A DNA stretch of 64,000 nucleotides from Dendrocalamus latiflorus (taxonomy: Eukaryota; Streptophyta; Magnoliopsida; Poales; Poaceae), in NCBI GenBank assembly GCA_017311315.1, contig CM029610.1:36472870-36536869 (forward strand). The letters are read 5' to 3'. Below the pieces are notes generated by a model. It ran no database searches and was not told the DNA's origin. It saw only the letters and a list, made by a program, of their open reading frames with translations. Position numbers and translations under genes: made by a program. Shown piece by piece: positions 24,536 through 36,249 of the stretch (positions are counted from its first letter, which is position 1; the number at the start of each line of letters is the position of its first letter).

Positions 24536-24689
24536 TGACTACGACCACATCCAGCTTTGACTACGTATGGCTTCGGCCACGGCAATTCGACATGCTACAG
24601 AAAATCGGTCGTAAGCTACAGGGAACCGGTCGGAGGTCGTACGATCATCTGCTACAGTTAGGAGTTCATGGTTGTAGCTGCAATACCTT

Positions 24690-25010
24690 TTTCGTGGTTG
24701 TAAATCTTAATGGTCGGTAGTCGTAAATCTTCTTGGTCGATGGTCGTAGACTTCGTAAGAGATAGTCGTAGTCTTTTCAGTCGATGATCGTAGACTTTAC
24801 TGATCAGTAGACGTAAAGTTTGCTGGTCAGTAGTCATAGATTTTTCTGGTCGGTGGTCTTGGACTTTATGAGCAGTAATTGTAGACTTGTGGTCTGCTGT
24901 CGTTGTCTTCGGTTTTCTGGTCAGTTGTTGTAGACCATGCAATTGGTAGTTAAAGGCTTTGTAATCGGTTGCTATAGGCTTCACGGTCAGTAATCATAGA
25001 CTTAATTGTC
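24690..25010 (+). repeat. Degenerate tandem repeat, GGTCGTAGAC type
   Basis: About ten diverged units of roughly 30 bases built around TCGGTNGTCGTAGACTT. Confidence 0.75.
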
Positions 25011-26115
25011 AGTACGAGTGTGTTACTTCATGTCATCTTCGAGTATGTCGAGTACTCGTGTTAGGCCAGCGGGATGATGCGCTAGTGCTCGGTGATTGAG
25101 AAATAGTACTCAGAAGAACTCGGTACTCGGTTGTCGAAAGGAATCGATAGTCGGTTCTCAATGACTGTGGTCGGTTGTAATGTGATTCTTGAGTGCTTAA
25201 GGAAAGCGATGGCAATTTTCGAGCACTTGTGGTTTTCGAGTACTCATTGAGCTAGCGGTCGTAATGTGTTGTCTGAGGATGAGTTTTGGAAAGCGATGGT
25301 TTTTAGCAAATGTAATTAGTAGTCTAAGAGTGTTTTCAGGATAGCGATGAGGTGATTGGTTGTAGGCGACCGAATTGATGATCATGGATGGTTTGGTTCC
25401 TTTCTGTGAATGGACAAGGGTGTATTTTGCGTGTGTGTTGATAACGGTTAAGTTGGGAAGAACTTATGCCAGGAGAAGGTTTCTTTTGTCTTTGATGTGC
25501 AAGTGAGCGTGGAGACGGACATGGTTGTTGATGAGGAGGACCGGGACTAGGAGGGGATAATATGAGGTCCAGGCGGTCGCGATGTCACGCGAGGTGGTCG
25601 GGCTCATGCTGGAGTACATGAACATCGAAGGTGGATGATGCGTGGAGGTGGTTATGGTCGGTGATGTGGAGGACCGGGACTAGAAAGGGATAATTTGAGG
25701 TCCAGACGGTCAAGATGTCATGTGAGGTAATTGGGCTCATGCTAGAGCATGTGATGATGCGTGGAGAAGCTACAGGATATGCGGTCTTGGAGGCTTCGGC
25801 ATGGGAGTTGATGATATGTGATGAAGATACAAGAGGTGCTGTCCTAGAGGCTTCGTCATGTGTTGAGATTGGAGTGTTACGGACAGAGTCTGTAGTTTGA
25901 AAGAGGAAGAGTTTGAACAAAACTCATGTTAGGAAGGGTTTCAGGTCCCTTGATTTGAGAAGAGATTAGATGTTGTGCACATGGTCGAGTGTTCTGTAGT
26001 TGATTTCCACATCGGTAAGTTAGATTATTTTTCTTGGGGTTTATGATTAGATTTCAGGTTTCGAAAAAGCTAAGGCAATTATTCACTCCCTATGATTGCG
26101 CCATATGATCCTACA

Positions 26116-26434
26116 CAATGTTTGAATAGTAATTAACAGTGTCGGGACAACCTAAAAGGAATAGTGCAGCCCGCCTGCGATTTCAACCCGTTCGACCAAA
26201 CGGGTTGTCCTACCTCGGTCCACGTCAAGCACGGCCGAGCGACCCAGTGCGTGCACGCACACACGCCCGATGGGCGACGCTTGGATGGCCACGATGCGAC
26301 GCATGTGAACGCCCCGATCTAAACGACCACGACGCGCGAACGGCTGCGGTGCAACCACATTGTGCCCGAGGTCATCTTCAATCTCCAGTCTTTGCGATTC
26401 CACTCCAGTGAAGCTCACTCAAAAAGGGAGACAC
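26116..26434. other. Unassigned, CG-rich segment ending in a polypurine tract
   Basis: No gene is recognised. AAAAAGGGAGACAC at 26421-26434 directly precedes a TGTTGGG sequence, so this may be the 3' end of a retroelement interior. Confidence 0.4.
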
Positions 26435-26765
26435 TGTTGGGTTCCTTGGAGTACAGGGAGTCCATTATGGGGCTTTGGGAAGCGATAGCGTAAGTGGTGG
26501 CGACTGACGGCAGGAGAGAAGGCAACAACTCCTATGGCAGCTCAAGGCTTTTTCGATGATCCTTCGGCGAATTGGGGAGTGGTTGGGAAAATCCCTCTAT
26601 AAATATGACTCCTTTTCCCAAGTGGACTCTGTTGCAGTGTGATTCTTCCATTGGACTTTGCAAAGTCTGATATTTTTGTTCCTGAGCCGCCTCTCTGTTT
26701 TCTCAAGTATCTGTAGAGGCTCTTTTGGATATGTCAGATCGTCTTGCAATTCAATTTCTTCCGGT
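26435..26765 (+). mobile_element. Possible truncated LTR
   Basis: Starts TGTTGGGTTCC after a polypurine tract and has a TATAAATA box at 26598-26605. It is cut where Gypsy minus-strand coding starts. The family is not identified. Confidence 0.45.
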
Positions 26766-27500
26766 GTAACTTCATCTGTGGGTTGTCACAGGCACTTTTT
26801 GAGTTGAGACACATGAAATATATTATGTATTCTGGCCAAACTTGGTGTCAGCTGCACTTCATATGCTACTTCACCCACTTTTTTTGTGATTTGAAATGGA
26901 CCAACATATTTTGGGGTTAACTTCCATTTTATCTGAAATCTCTTGACAATCTTGAAGGGATTAACCTTATATATACAAAATTTCCCACTTCAAAACTTAG
27001 ATCTTTTCTACGAGTGTCTGCATAGATCTTCTAACAGTCTTGAGCAATTTTCATTTTGTCTCTAATAATCTTCACATGGGTTTCTGCATCTTGAGCAACT
27101 TGAGGCTCGAGAAATTGACGTTCTCCAGTTTTTGTCCAATACAAAGGTGTTTTGCATTCTCTTCCATATAAAACTTCAAATGGTGCCATTTTGATGCTAG
27201 ACTAATAATTGTTATTGTAAGAGGATTATGCAAATGGCAAGCAAATATTCCATGCTACTCCATATACAATGACAAAGGCTTTTAACATATCGTCTAAAAT
27301 CTGATTTGTTCTTTTAGTTTGTCCTCCAGTTTGCGGACGATATGCTGTGTTAAAGGCTAGATCTGTGCCCATTGCTTCATGTAATATCTCCTAGAATTTT
27401 GAGGTAAGTTCAGCTCCTCTATCTGAAACAATTCTCTTTGGGACTCCATGAATACCACAATCTTTGTCAGATATAACTATGAATTGGCGATTATAACCCA
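26766..27500 (-). pseudogene. Gypsy integrase remnant, minus strand
   Basis: Reading the minus strand from about 27500 gives HGVPKRIVSDRGAEL and then TGGQTKRTNQILDDML. These are the integrase core and the segment that normally reads PQTDGQTER in Gypsy elements. C-terminal integrase text follows with several in-frame stops. The neighbouring plus-strand Gypsy fragment is head-on to it. Confidence 0.8.
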
Positions 27501-27634
27501 CCAATCCATTGTAGTGTTTGGGCAACACCATTTGAGGTTTTGTATGGGCGAAAGTGTAGATCGGCACTGTGTTGGGGTGCTGTGGGTGAGAAGGCCGTTC
27601 TAGGCCCGGATTGGGTCCAACAAACAGTGGAACG

Positions 27635-28152
27635 AGTGGTGAAAATTAGACAGAATCTACTAGCTGCCTAGAGTAGCTAGAAGAGCTATGTAAATGTCAG
27701 GAGGCGAGAACTAGAGTTCGAATTGGGGGATTAGGTGCTCTTGATAGTATCACCCACTAAAGGTAGCATGCGATTTGGTACCAAAGGGAAGCTTAACTGA
27801 AGGTACATTGGGCCATTTCTAATTCTGGCACGAATTGGAAAGTTGGCATATCACTTGGATCTCCCTAAGTCCATGAGAAGAGTGCATAATTTGTTCGATG
27901 TTTCTTTGTTAAGAAAGTACTTACGAAATCCAGAGCATGAGATTGTGTTAGAACCAGTGTCCATAAAGCAAGACCTCATCTTTGAGTCCTGTCAGTTCAG
28001 ATTCTGGAGGAATCAGAGAAAGTGTTGAGGCGTAAAACAATAAAGTATGTTAAAGTGCTTTGGACACATCAGTCTGAGCAAGAAGCAACATGGGAGTTTG
28101 AGTCTCGCACGCGCGAGAAGTACCCGGAGTTGTTCTTTATGGGTATGAGTTA
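27635..28152 (+). pseudogene. Gypsy integrase C-terminal remnant, plus strand
   Basis: Contains LPKSMRRVHNLFDVSLLRKY and, after a frameshift near 27990, IKYVKVLWTHQSEQEATWE and KYPELF, the usual C-terminal end of Gypsy integrase. Stops occur upstream. It is followed by a TTAAGGGAGTAGAA purine tract and the 3' LTR at 28249, so the fragment and LTR belong to one element. Confidence 0.8.
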
Positions 28153-28248
28153 ATGTTATTTTATGCGCAGTTCTTTTTATTTTGTTCTTCTGTGTGGATT
28201 ATGGAGCACCAAAATTCGGGGTCGAATTCTGTTAAGGGAGTAGAATGT

Positions 28249-31200
28249 TATACCACCAGAATGCAAAAAGGGAGAATAATAGAAATAAGGTAGAGTTTTA
28301 CCGTCAGACCCATCAGCTTAGAATTGTCGAATGCAGCAGCACTCATTGAGGTTCCCAGACCGTCCGAGGCCGGTCGGTACCATCTTGCATGTGGGTTCTA
28401 ATTATCTGGTGGGAAAATTCCATTCTTATCTTTTATCAACTCAAACAGTGTAGAGCCACCCTTGGACCAAAAGGTCCATAAGGCACATGACTAGCTAAGG
28501 CTAAAATAGGCAGGGCAAACATGACAATGCACAGGGCAGTAGGGGAGAAGTCAACTGAAGCTCCTTCTTAAGCCATAGTCCACCGACATGTACAATGCAC
28601 ATACATTTCCCTCATTTCACATCCCCAGTCGAGAGCAAGCTAAGCACAACCAAAACCTTATTGTCACTCCATACTCCATCCAAGACAAAGAGCAAAGCCA
28701 AGGCCTAAAACCACCACCCCCACAGCCAAGCGGAGAGGAGGTGAGGAAGAGGAATCCTGAGGAGAGTAGCACGGGTGTAAGAGAAGACGAAGGAGGAGGA
28801 GAAAGGACGTGGCCGACCACGATGGCAAGAGAAGGGTCCAACTGAACCGCAACGCGACCATCACCATCGTCGTCCAAGATCCTTACCAATCCTCATCCGA
28901 CAAATAGTATGCCTTTCTCTTCACCTTACTTCTTAGCACGACCGAAGTACCACAACCAACTTGGCTATAGGGCCATTGACGGCAAGCTGTGGGAATCAGC
29001 GCGTGCCCATGCGAGAGAATATGCTCCCCAGCGCACGCCTCTCAATCATGTACTGTCATGACGATAACCATAGGCTTTCCCCAAACCAGGCACACATAAG
29101 AGTATAGCAAACAAAAATAAAAGGAAAATCGAAAGTGTAAAATTAGGGAGGAAGAGTAGAGAACCGTCTTCTTAGTAGAAGGGTTGGCCAACTGCATGTC
29201 ACGACCGAGCCATAGGAGGCGGCGACGCCGGAGTGCACAGAAGGCGGCGTTTGGAGGTGGCAACCGAGAAGCAGGCCGACGGCTGGTGGTCAGAAGCAAA
29301 CCTAGGTCCGATGCACCCAATGCCGAGCTCAAGGGGTCGGCGTTGTCCGGATCTGAGGGAAACGGTGGCTGGTAGCCGACGGTCAAGGGGTGGTCGCGCC
29401 CAGATCCAGTCGGTGAGGAGTAGTGTAGCACCCCACATATAAACAAGGTAAAATACTACTATGGAACGTCATTGCCAAGAAACGAAAGTAATAATAAAAG
29501 GCAATAATAGAAATTCTTACAAAAATTTAAAACTTTTCAAGTACTTAATTAAATAATCAACGGAAGTTGTAGTAATGTTTGAAATATGGGACCGGTCCAC
29601 TTCTAATCAAAGGACAAATAAAGTAAATTGCAAAACTTGTGGCAAGCCACAGTGCTGTTATTCGAGTGCTCCCACCCATGCATGCGGCTATCAATCCACT
29701 GGCCTTTTACCTGAGAGGGAAAGAGCAAGCGTGAGATTTGAAAATCTCAGCAAGTACCCAACTACGGTCGCAACACAAGAATAAGACAGGAAATGCAACC
29801 ATATGAAATAAAGATAAGCATGACAAGTAAGCAATGGACATAAGGCAACCAATGAACAACTGATATCGGAAATACTGTCATGAATGGAAGACGGATATTA
29901 TGAGAACTGGGTATTAAATATATTTGTTATGTGACAATTTAAAGCAAGTTATAGCACGGGTGTCGGCGACCTCATCCCACATACCCGGTTATATAAGAAT
30001 AGCCAGGCACAACCTTGTCCTCGACTGTATAACCGCAGACGGGGTGTAATATCCTGTGTAACAAGAATGTACGCCCCCCCGTACGTTACCAGGTTGGGTG
30101 GAAATGACCCCTATATGTGGGTAGCCCCGGTGTGATTACCCTTAGTTTGTTATTTAGCAAATTATCCATGATATATTAGAGAGTTGTGATTGAATTAAGA
30201 TAAAGTTATGAGATTAATGATTTAATCCAATGAGACCGAAGAGATGAAATTGGCGATTCTAGGTGATGGAACAAGATCTATCGATGCAGAGGATACTAAC
30301 CAGAGTCACAAACCAGGGTTGTCAATCATACAATTTTATTAGGTGATAAGTGATTATTAGGCAGGTTAATGTGTAGCAATTAAATCAACTACAATTCACG
30401 ATTAATAATCAGCAATTAAGGATCAAGATGCAAGGCATACCAACGACCGTCCAATATTAAAGATTACTAGTGGTTAACCTTAAATTGGAGCTTGATTCGG
30501 CGTAACCCTAATTACTATTTAACATTTGTTTACAACCCTAACCACATATGAATTCTACGGTTAACATCATACTAATTACAAGCATTTACTACTATCTACC
30601 TCATCATATAAAATCTACTAGGCTACAACGACCTACGACAGTCAATCAATATAGTATAACGATCGATAATCACGCTAAGGCAACAGGTAAGCATGCGATA
30701 TAATGTGCGAAAGAAATGGGTTACGGTCGCGACATACTTGCCTTGAGCACGCTCGATGGACACGCTGCACGATGGATCCGAGAAACACAACTGTCCAGTT
30801 GCTCCCTCAACAGGTGCGTGAGAACCTACAGAGTAATATGGAAACCACCGATTAGATCTGATGATTTTGATTAGGAAACGACAAGGAATAAATGACTGAA
30901 AGGAAATCGGCAGTTCGGCCGCGCTGTCGCCTCGGCCGGCTCCGGCCGCACGCGCGTTACTGATGCATGCATGCACACGGCGCGAGGTGCTGCACTGCGC
31001 GCTCTGCCAACCAACGCTGCCGCCATCACTTGCCGCTGCCTCCGCAGCGCCCCCCCCGGCTACCGCCGCCGCAGCCACAAGGCCGTGCAAGCGCGTGCAG
31101 GCGTGCCGGCGAACACGCAGACGTGCCGGCGTTGCCGTCGCTGCTGCCGTGGGTCAGACAGCCACGAGCTGCCATCGCCACCGCCGCCGCCACAGCCACC

Positions 31201-32920
31201 ACGGCCGTGTGAGTGCGCGGGCGTGCAGGAAGGCACCGCTGCGTGGCCGCCGCGACCAGCCGCCGTTAACGCCGACGATGCCGCCGCCGCTGCAGTGCTC
31301 CTCGCCGCCGCCGTCGCCGCAGCCACCATGGCCGTGTGAGCGCGCGAGCGAGTGCAAGCGGGCGTGCGGGAAGGCTCCGCTGCGTGGCCGCCGCCACCAC
31401 CAAAGCCCCCAACGCCGGCGCCATGCAGTCTCACACGAAAGAGTGAGAGAGAGAGAGAGAGATTGATTGAGAGGGAAAAGAGGAGAGAGAGAAGAGCTAC
31501 CTGGAGAGAAGACGGCGCAACAGGGAGGAAAAGAGATGGGTTCTCCCTATTTAATGGATGAGGTAGAATTAGGGTATCAAGTTTTATTTATTTAAATAGT
31601 TATTTTTTTTATTTTTTCGGAGTGCTACAAGTAGGGAGAGGATGGGGAGAGTAGAGGGTGGCACAGAGGGGGATCTGGCGGGGGGGCTTGGCGGCCGAAG
31701 GGCGGCGACGGCCTCAGAGCCGTCATGCCGAGCGCCACCTAGAAGAGAGAGAGAGTGATAGAGTGAGTGAAGAAGTGGGGAGGGATAAAGCTGGGTAGAG
31801 AAGTAAAGAAAAAAGGAAGGAAAGGGGAAAAAAGATAGAAAAGGGAAGAGGAGAAAAAGAAAAAGGGGTTTGGTACCTGCGTGTCGTGTCCTTAACCCCG
31901 TGCGTTTTTATGCCAGAGTCGGGCTATGCACGTAGGGTCGTCGTTGCTCGCTTAAGCACTGTTTTCGATATGACATGTTGAGTCGGGTTGACGTTTGTAC
32001 AAGTGGAGGTCCCGGGTCGGAGCCATCCACGCATCGTCCCTGAGGCTAATTAGGTAAGTGCATGGTAAAGCGGTAAATTCGGGTAGTGTTCATTGTTAGA
32101 TGCATACTGATGCATTGCTTACCATGTTATGGTAAATTAATTATTTCTGGATGCATGATAAGAAATGATTAGTAACGATTGTTTGTTAAGACATGATATG
32201 TTGATATGCATAAATGGAGAACTTGCATTGCATGCATGTCATGAAAAGAGATAGTTTTGTGGTATTGTTGGTCCACTTTGTGTGGACACTCCACGGGACT
32301 AGAGACTGAGGTCCATGTATGTAATGACAAGCTATTGAGGTCCTCGTATGAAAAAGGACGGGCTTATGATCCCCGCATGAAAACTAGGCGGGTTTGTGTG
32401 AGCATCGACGGGTGCTGACTCTTCTATACCGGTATAGGCTAAAGAGATAAGAGAAAAGTGCATGTGCATACGCAGTTGCATTATGACCAAGGACAGGTGC
32501 AAATGTATATTGAGTTGTTGATGAAAATGGAGAAAAATTAAATGAAAACAAGTGGTTAATGAGACTATAATGGTTTTGGACTGATACGTGGACCTGTTAT
32601 TTACTGTTTTGCTTTGTACTTGCTGAGTCTTTGGACTCACCCTTACTTTGTTGTTTTTTTAAGTAACCGTTGAAGACATCATGCACGGACAGGAGTAGCA
32701 TATGAATAACTTTATATACTAGCAGCACTTCATATATCACCTTGTGGTAGCATATTTAAACTCCTCTAGTATGCTAGAATAGTTGCTTAAAATAATATGA
32801 TGTAAGTGGCCGCTATTTTATGAATAAAGTAGTGTTTGCTTAAAACGGTTAGCAGAAAAAAAAGTAATATTATATAATGATAATAGTATTTTAAGCCCAA
32901 AGGATAGACGAAGTGTTACA
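28249..32920 (+). mobile_element. Gypsy 3' LTR with a nested insertion
   Basis: Begins TGTTATACCACC after a purine tract and ends GAAGTGTTACA. Without the 2.2-kb insertion at 29424-31629 it is about 2.5 kb. A 5'-truncated copy is in unit 1, ending at 19844. Sequence after the LTR is also duplicated between the units, so the LTR was in place before the tandem duplication. Confidence 0.75.
29424..31629. mobile_element. Solo LTR nested in the Gypsy LTR
   Basis: Starts TGTAGCACCCC and ends GGAGTGCTACA, with AGTAG duplications (29419-29423, 31630-31634). Unit 1 has the uninterrupted site at about 18557-18565. It is 2206 bases with no coding domain that I recognise. The CG-rich part (30900-31440) gives long frames on both strands, which I treat as compositional. 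A GA tract lies at 31445-31465. Confidence 0.88.
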
Positions 32921-33264
32921 TTGTCTCTGTGGGATTGGTGCATGTTGGGTTCGGTGTCATTGGGATTGATGTATATTGAGGCAACATGGCTTGGTGCATT
33001 TGTAGACTTTTAAACTGCCAAGTATCAAACCGCCATTAGTAGTCAGCAAAGCGTATGAATTTCAAGATAGCACTGCCGTTCTATCAATCATTTGGAGGGA
33101 TGCAGATGTAGGAAGTCCAGGAGCGAGGGGCGCTAGTCCCATCAGATGCTACGGTCGTTGATGGAGCCAGAACGACTTGGCCTGTTGCCCAACTGCGGTC
33201 GCGGGCCGCTGCTTGCTGATGCCATCTATAACCATGGTCATAAAAAAAGCTTGAAATTTATGAG

Positions 33265-33502
33265 TGTTGTAGGAGTGGCCCCCACCTAAACCCAGCAGGC
33301 CTGTTAGAAGGTTATGAGGACCAGCGTAGAACATGTGTAATGACTAAGATACCCCTGGCAAGGGTATATTGATATAAGGGCTCAATTGTAAAAGTATACC
33401 CCATATGAATATATATACCAGGGAGGAGCCATGGGGAGGAGGAGGACACTCTCCCAACTCTCCACTACCATCTCTCTCTCTGTTTGGTCTGTAACCACAA
33501 CA
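33265..33502 (-). mobile_element. Solo LTR, same family as the 13846-17224 element, inverted
   Basis: Starts TGTTGTAGGAGTGG and ends ACCACAACA, the reverse complement of the termini of the 13846-17224 LTRs. ATGAG duplications flank it (33260-33264, 33503-33507), and unit 1 has the empty site near 20185. Confidence 0.93.
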
Positions 33503-34395
33503 ATGAGTTACACTGATTTGTCTTATTATAGGTTTGATTTGAACTCTATTCGAACTTTAAACGAGCCAAATTCGAGTTTAATCTTGGGCTCACGAGCTTC
33601 ACCGAGCCAAACTCGAATAGCTCACAAGCCTTGATTCGAGCTTAAATAGTGATACATATTAACTCTTATCAAGTTTACTCAAACCGAACTCGAGCTCGAA
33701 CTTTTCTAGTTGTTAAAAATTAGTGTATATTTGAATTATTTGGCTGTTATCAAGTTTACTAGAACTGAGATCGAACTCAAAATTTTCTTATTATTAAAAA
33801 ATAGTGCATAATTAATTATTTTAATTGTTATCGAGTTTCAACGAGCCAATTTCGAGTCTAGATCTAGGCTCTAACTCTAACTCAAACTCAACTCAAATTT
33901 CTACTGGTTCAAACCTAAAAAATCAAATTCCTTTAAACTCAACTCGTTTAGAGCTCTACCTCCAACAGTCCGCTTCCCTTGACTTGGAAGTCTCCAGGCC
34001 ACCCTCGATGGTGACAGTGCAACTACCCACAAGAAAGTCTAATCGTTAAGACTTGTGAATCGACACATTTCTGGTCGTGCTCAACGACTTTTCAGCGTGC
34101 AATTTTTCCACACGTCCAGCAGTTGTCTACAAGTAAAGATGTAGGACTAGCGTCCTAATCCCAGATAATCGTAATTTAAATTCCTATGTGGTGAAATTAT
34201 ACAGTTGGGTTGGAAAGGTATATACCAAACAAGAAATTGCAGTACAAGACATATATAGCTATAATTTTGGAGGTTCAAGCTTAATTGCAGCCTACTAGTA
34301 GACTAAAAAGTGTCAGGTCAAATCGTTCTACACTTCTGCTATCACCCTTTTTATTACACTATTTACCTCCGTTTCATAATCTTAATTAACCTAAA

Positions 34396-35075
34396 TCGTA
34401 CGTCGGGGTTAGCTCACATCGGATGGTGAAGCGAACGATTGCTTTTTTTTAAAAAAAACTTGGCCTTATTATTTTTTTTTATAAATCTAACTTTCTTTCT
34501 ACGCTTGTAACCATGACAAGCGAGATGTGTCTTCTGCCATTGTTCCATAGCTCGGCAAAAGGACGCCGGCACGGACGAGGCCCGAGCATGCCAAGGCAGC
34601 GACGCACACGGCAGCTAGCGGACCCCACCGATCCACCGTGCTACTGTGCTACCGCTGCTCGATAGCTCTTACCAGGCTGTTCGGGCTCGGTAGGTCGCTT
34701 TTCGACCGTGATGCGACGCGATGATTACTTGCAATGGCCACTGTTATCCAAGCTATGAACTGCAGAACCGAATACCTGATGGTAACGGGCACTGTTATTA
34801 CTGGCTTGCTTGTATTTTCCAACCATGCCTGCTGGATGGTCATGAACGCGTGTTTTGTAGGCAACGTATGATGGCGTCAAAATCAAACGACGTGCCGAAC
34901 CATGGAGGCTCCAGGTAATTGCAAATCAAGTTATTGTCCCTGAATAGCTGATCCGCAGGTGACTAAGCAAAGCTGTGCATGGTTTAGTTAGATCCTATTT
35001 CAAACAACTTTTGGTTTTTGGCTATTAACTTCTAACTTTTAGAAGTCAAAAGTCGTTTTAAACACGTTGGCTTCT
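34396..35075. other. Unassigned region after unit 2
   Basis: No gene recognised. A stretch near 34995-35070 has short complementary arms (ACTTTTGGTTTTTGGC and AGTCAAAAGTCG) and may be a MITE remnant. Confidence 0.4.
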
Positions 35076-36072
35076 TGTAGGACTGAAGATGGCAATAGAA
35101 GAGAGGGTGAATGATGCCTTCTAATTTTTCCTCAAGCATTCTACAACCCTTCACTCCAATGACTATAAAGTTATGAAAATTAGGATGAAAAATCAACACA
35201 AAACAAGCGACCAAATTTTTAGATAAAAATCAACAAAATCGGTGGTAATTTTGTTATAACTCCGGTTCTACCTTTGAGCGGTAGTACCTTTGGTTGAACC
35301 GAGGTACTACCTTTTCTCGATGAACAATGATTTCAACACGAGTTCAAAAATTAAAATCGATTGAACTTTTGATCTGTAGATCCAAATGACATGAAATTTT
35401 GCAGAAATCTTCTCTAGGATATTATGAATCTATTCTAACAAACGATCATAAAAATCATCACTAAAGTTGAGAACTTTTTTAGTCTAGAGGCAGATTGCAC
35501 TAAAACCGATCAAAAACCCAAAACGATGAATATGACTTGCTCATGGGAGAATGATGGCTAAGATAGCCCTAGATGTATTCCCATATATCACAGCAAGTTA
35601 GAACACTAAGAAATCAAGTTAAAAACCTTCAGATCAAGAAATCACTTGAAGGATCGAAAATATGCAAAACTCGGGTTTCTTGAAGAACTTGTTATCAAAG
35701 TGCCTAGATGGTGAAGATTGATTTCCTGATATTATTTTCATCTCTTATACATTCTTGGTACAGTAAGATCAAGAAAAGGGAAGAGAAAAGACCAAAACCA
35801 AGCAAATCAAGAGCAAATCAATCAAAACAAGAGATAGCCAGGGAGATGATCAAATATTGATGTATTGCATCTTGCGGAGGTAAGTTTTACAGCCACTCCA
35901 CCTTGGAGGACAAAGAGCATCAACACACTCAACTCTCAAACCCTAACCCTAAATGTAAGAGCATAAGACAGATGGATTGGATGGTTCACAAGTCTTCATC
36001 CCAATAATTCATTGACAAAGCCTCTCACACAGTCGAAGCATGAGGCGAACACAAGAGCTATCGGTATTCAAT
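35076..36072 (-). mobile_element. Sire-like LTR remnant, minus strand
   Basis: In reverse it ends with the CATTCACCCTCTC motif and a CCTACA terminus, like the LTRs at 5639 and 63448. The other end is cut by the copia internal remnant at 36073. Extent is approximate. Confidence 0.55.
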
Positions 36073-36249
36073 ACCTAAATGATTGACTCTAGTGCAAGTG
36101 AGAGATTGTTGGAAATATTCCCTAGAGGCAATCATAGAGATGATTATGTTGTTTCAACCACATTATGTCGACCACGTTGGTTTGACCACGTTGGCTCGAC
36201 CACGTTGTTTTGTTATGTTCATGATTTATTGGATAATATGTTATCTTGT
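36073..36249 (+). mobile_element. Start of a BARE/Angela-like 3' LTR with internal remnant
   Basis: GACTCTAGTGCAAGTGAGAGAT directly precedes TGTTGGAAATATTCCC at 36106, the well-known junction of internal domain and 3' LTR in this copia family. The LTR is interrupted by the hAT element and resumes near 40435. Confidence 0.75.

Larger units (their letters stand above)
23417..26115 (+). mobile_element. Sire-like 3' LTR
   Basis: Follows a polypurine tract (CATCAAAGGGGAGAT), starts TGTTAGGCCATGTGG and ends CATATGATCCTACA; the ATTCACTCCC motif precedes the end. About 2.7 kb, long because it contains three different minisatellite stretches. The element's internal domain upstream (about 22900-23416) shows several AAAGGGGGAG tracts typical of Sire 3' regions. 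The 5' part of the element is missing. Confidence 0.75.
21745..34395 (+). repeat. Large tandem duplication, unit 2
   Basis: The more complete copy. It contains the 3' end of a Sire-like element with a full 3' LTR (23417-26115), a short foreign stretch, opposed Gypsy integrase remnants, and a Gypsy 3' LTR (28249-32920). Two later insertions, absent in unit 1, are the solo LTRs 29424-31629 and 33265-33502. No functional host gene is recognised in it. Confidence 0.9.

Noticed and set aside
23528..25010. CRISPR-like array
   Set aside because: Plant nuclear LTR with degenerate minisatellites; units and spacing vary and there are no unique spacers or cas genes.
30963..31466. 167-codon Ala/Arg/Pro-rich ORF and overlapping minus-strand frames
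   Set aside because: Inside a solo LTR; compositional, with near-repeats of GCCGCCGCC.
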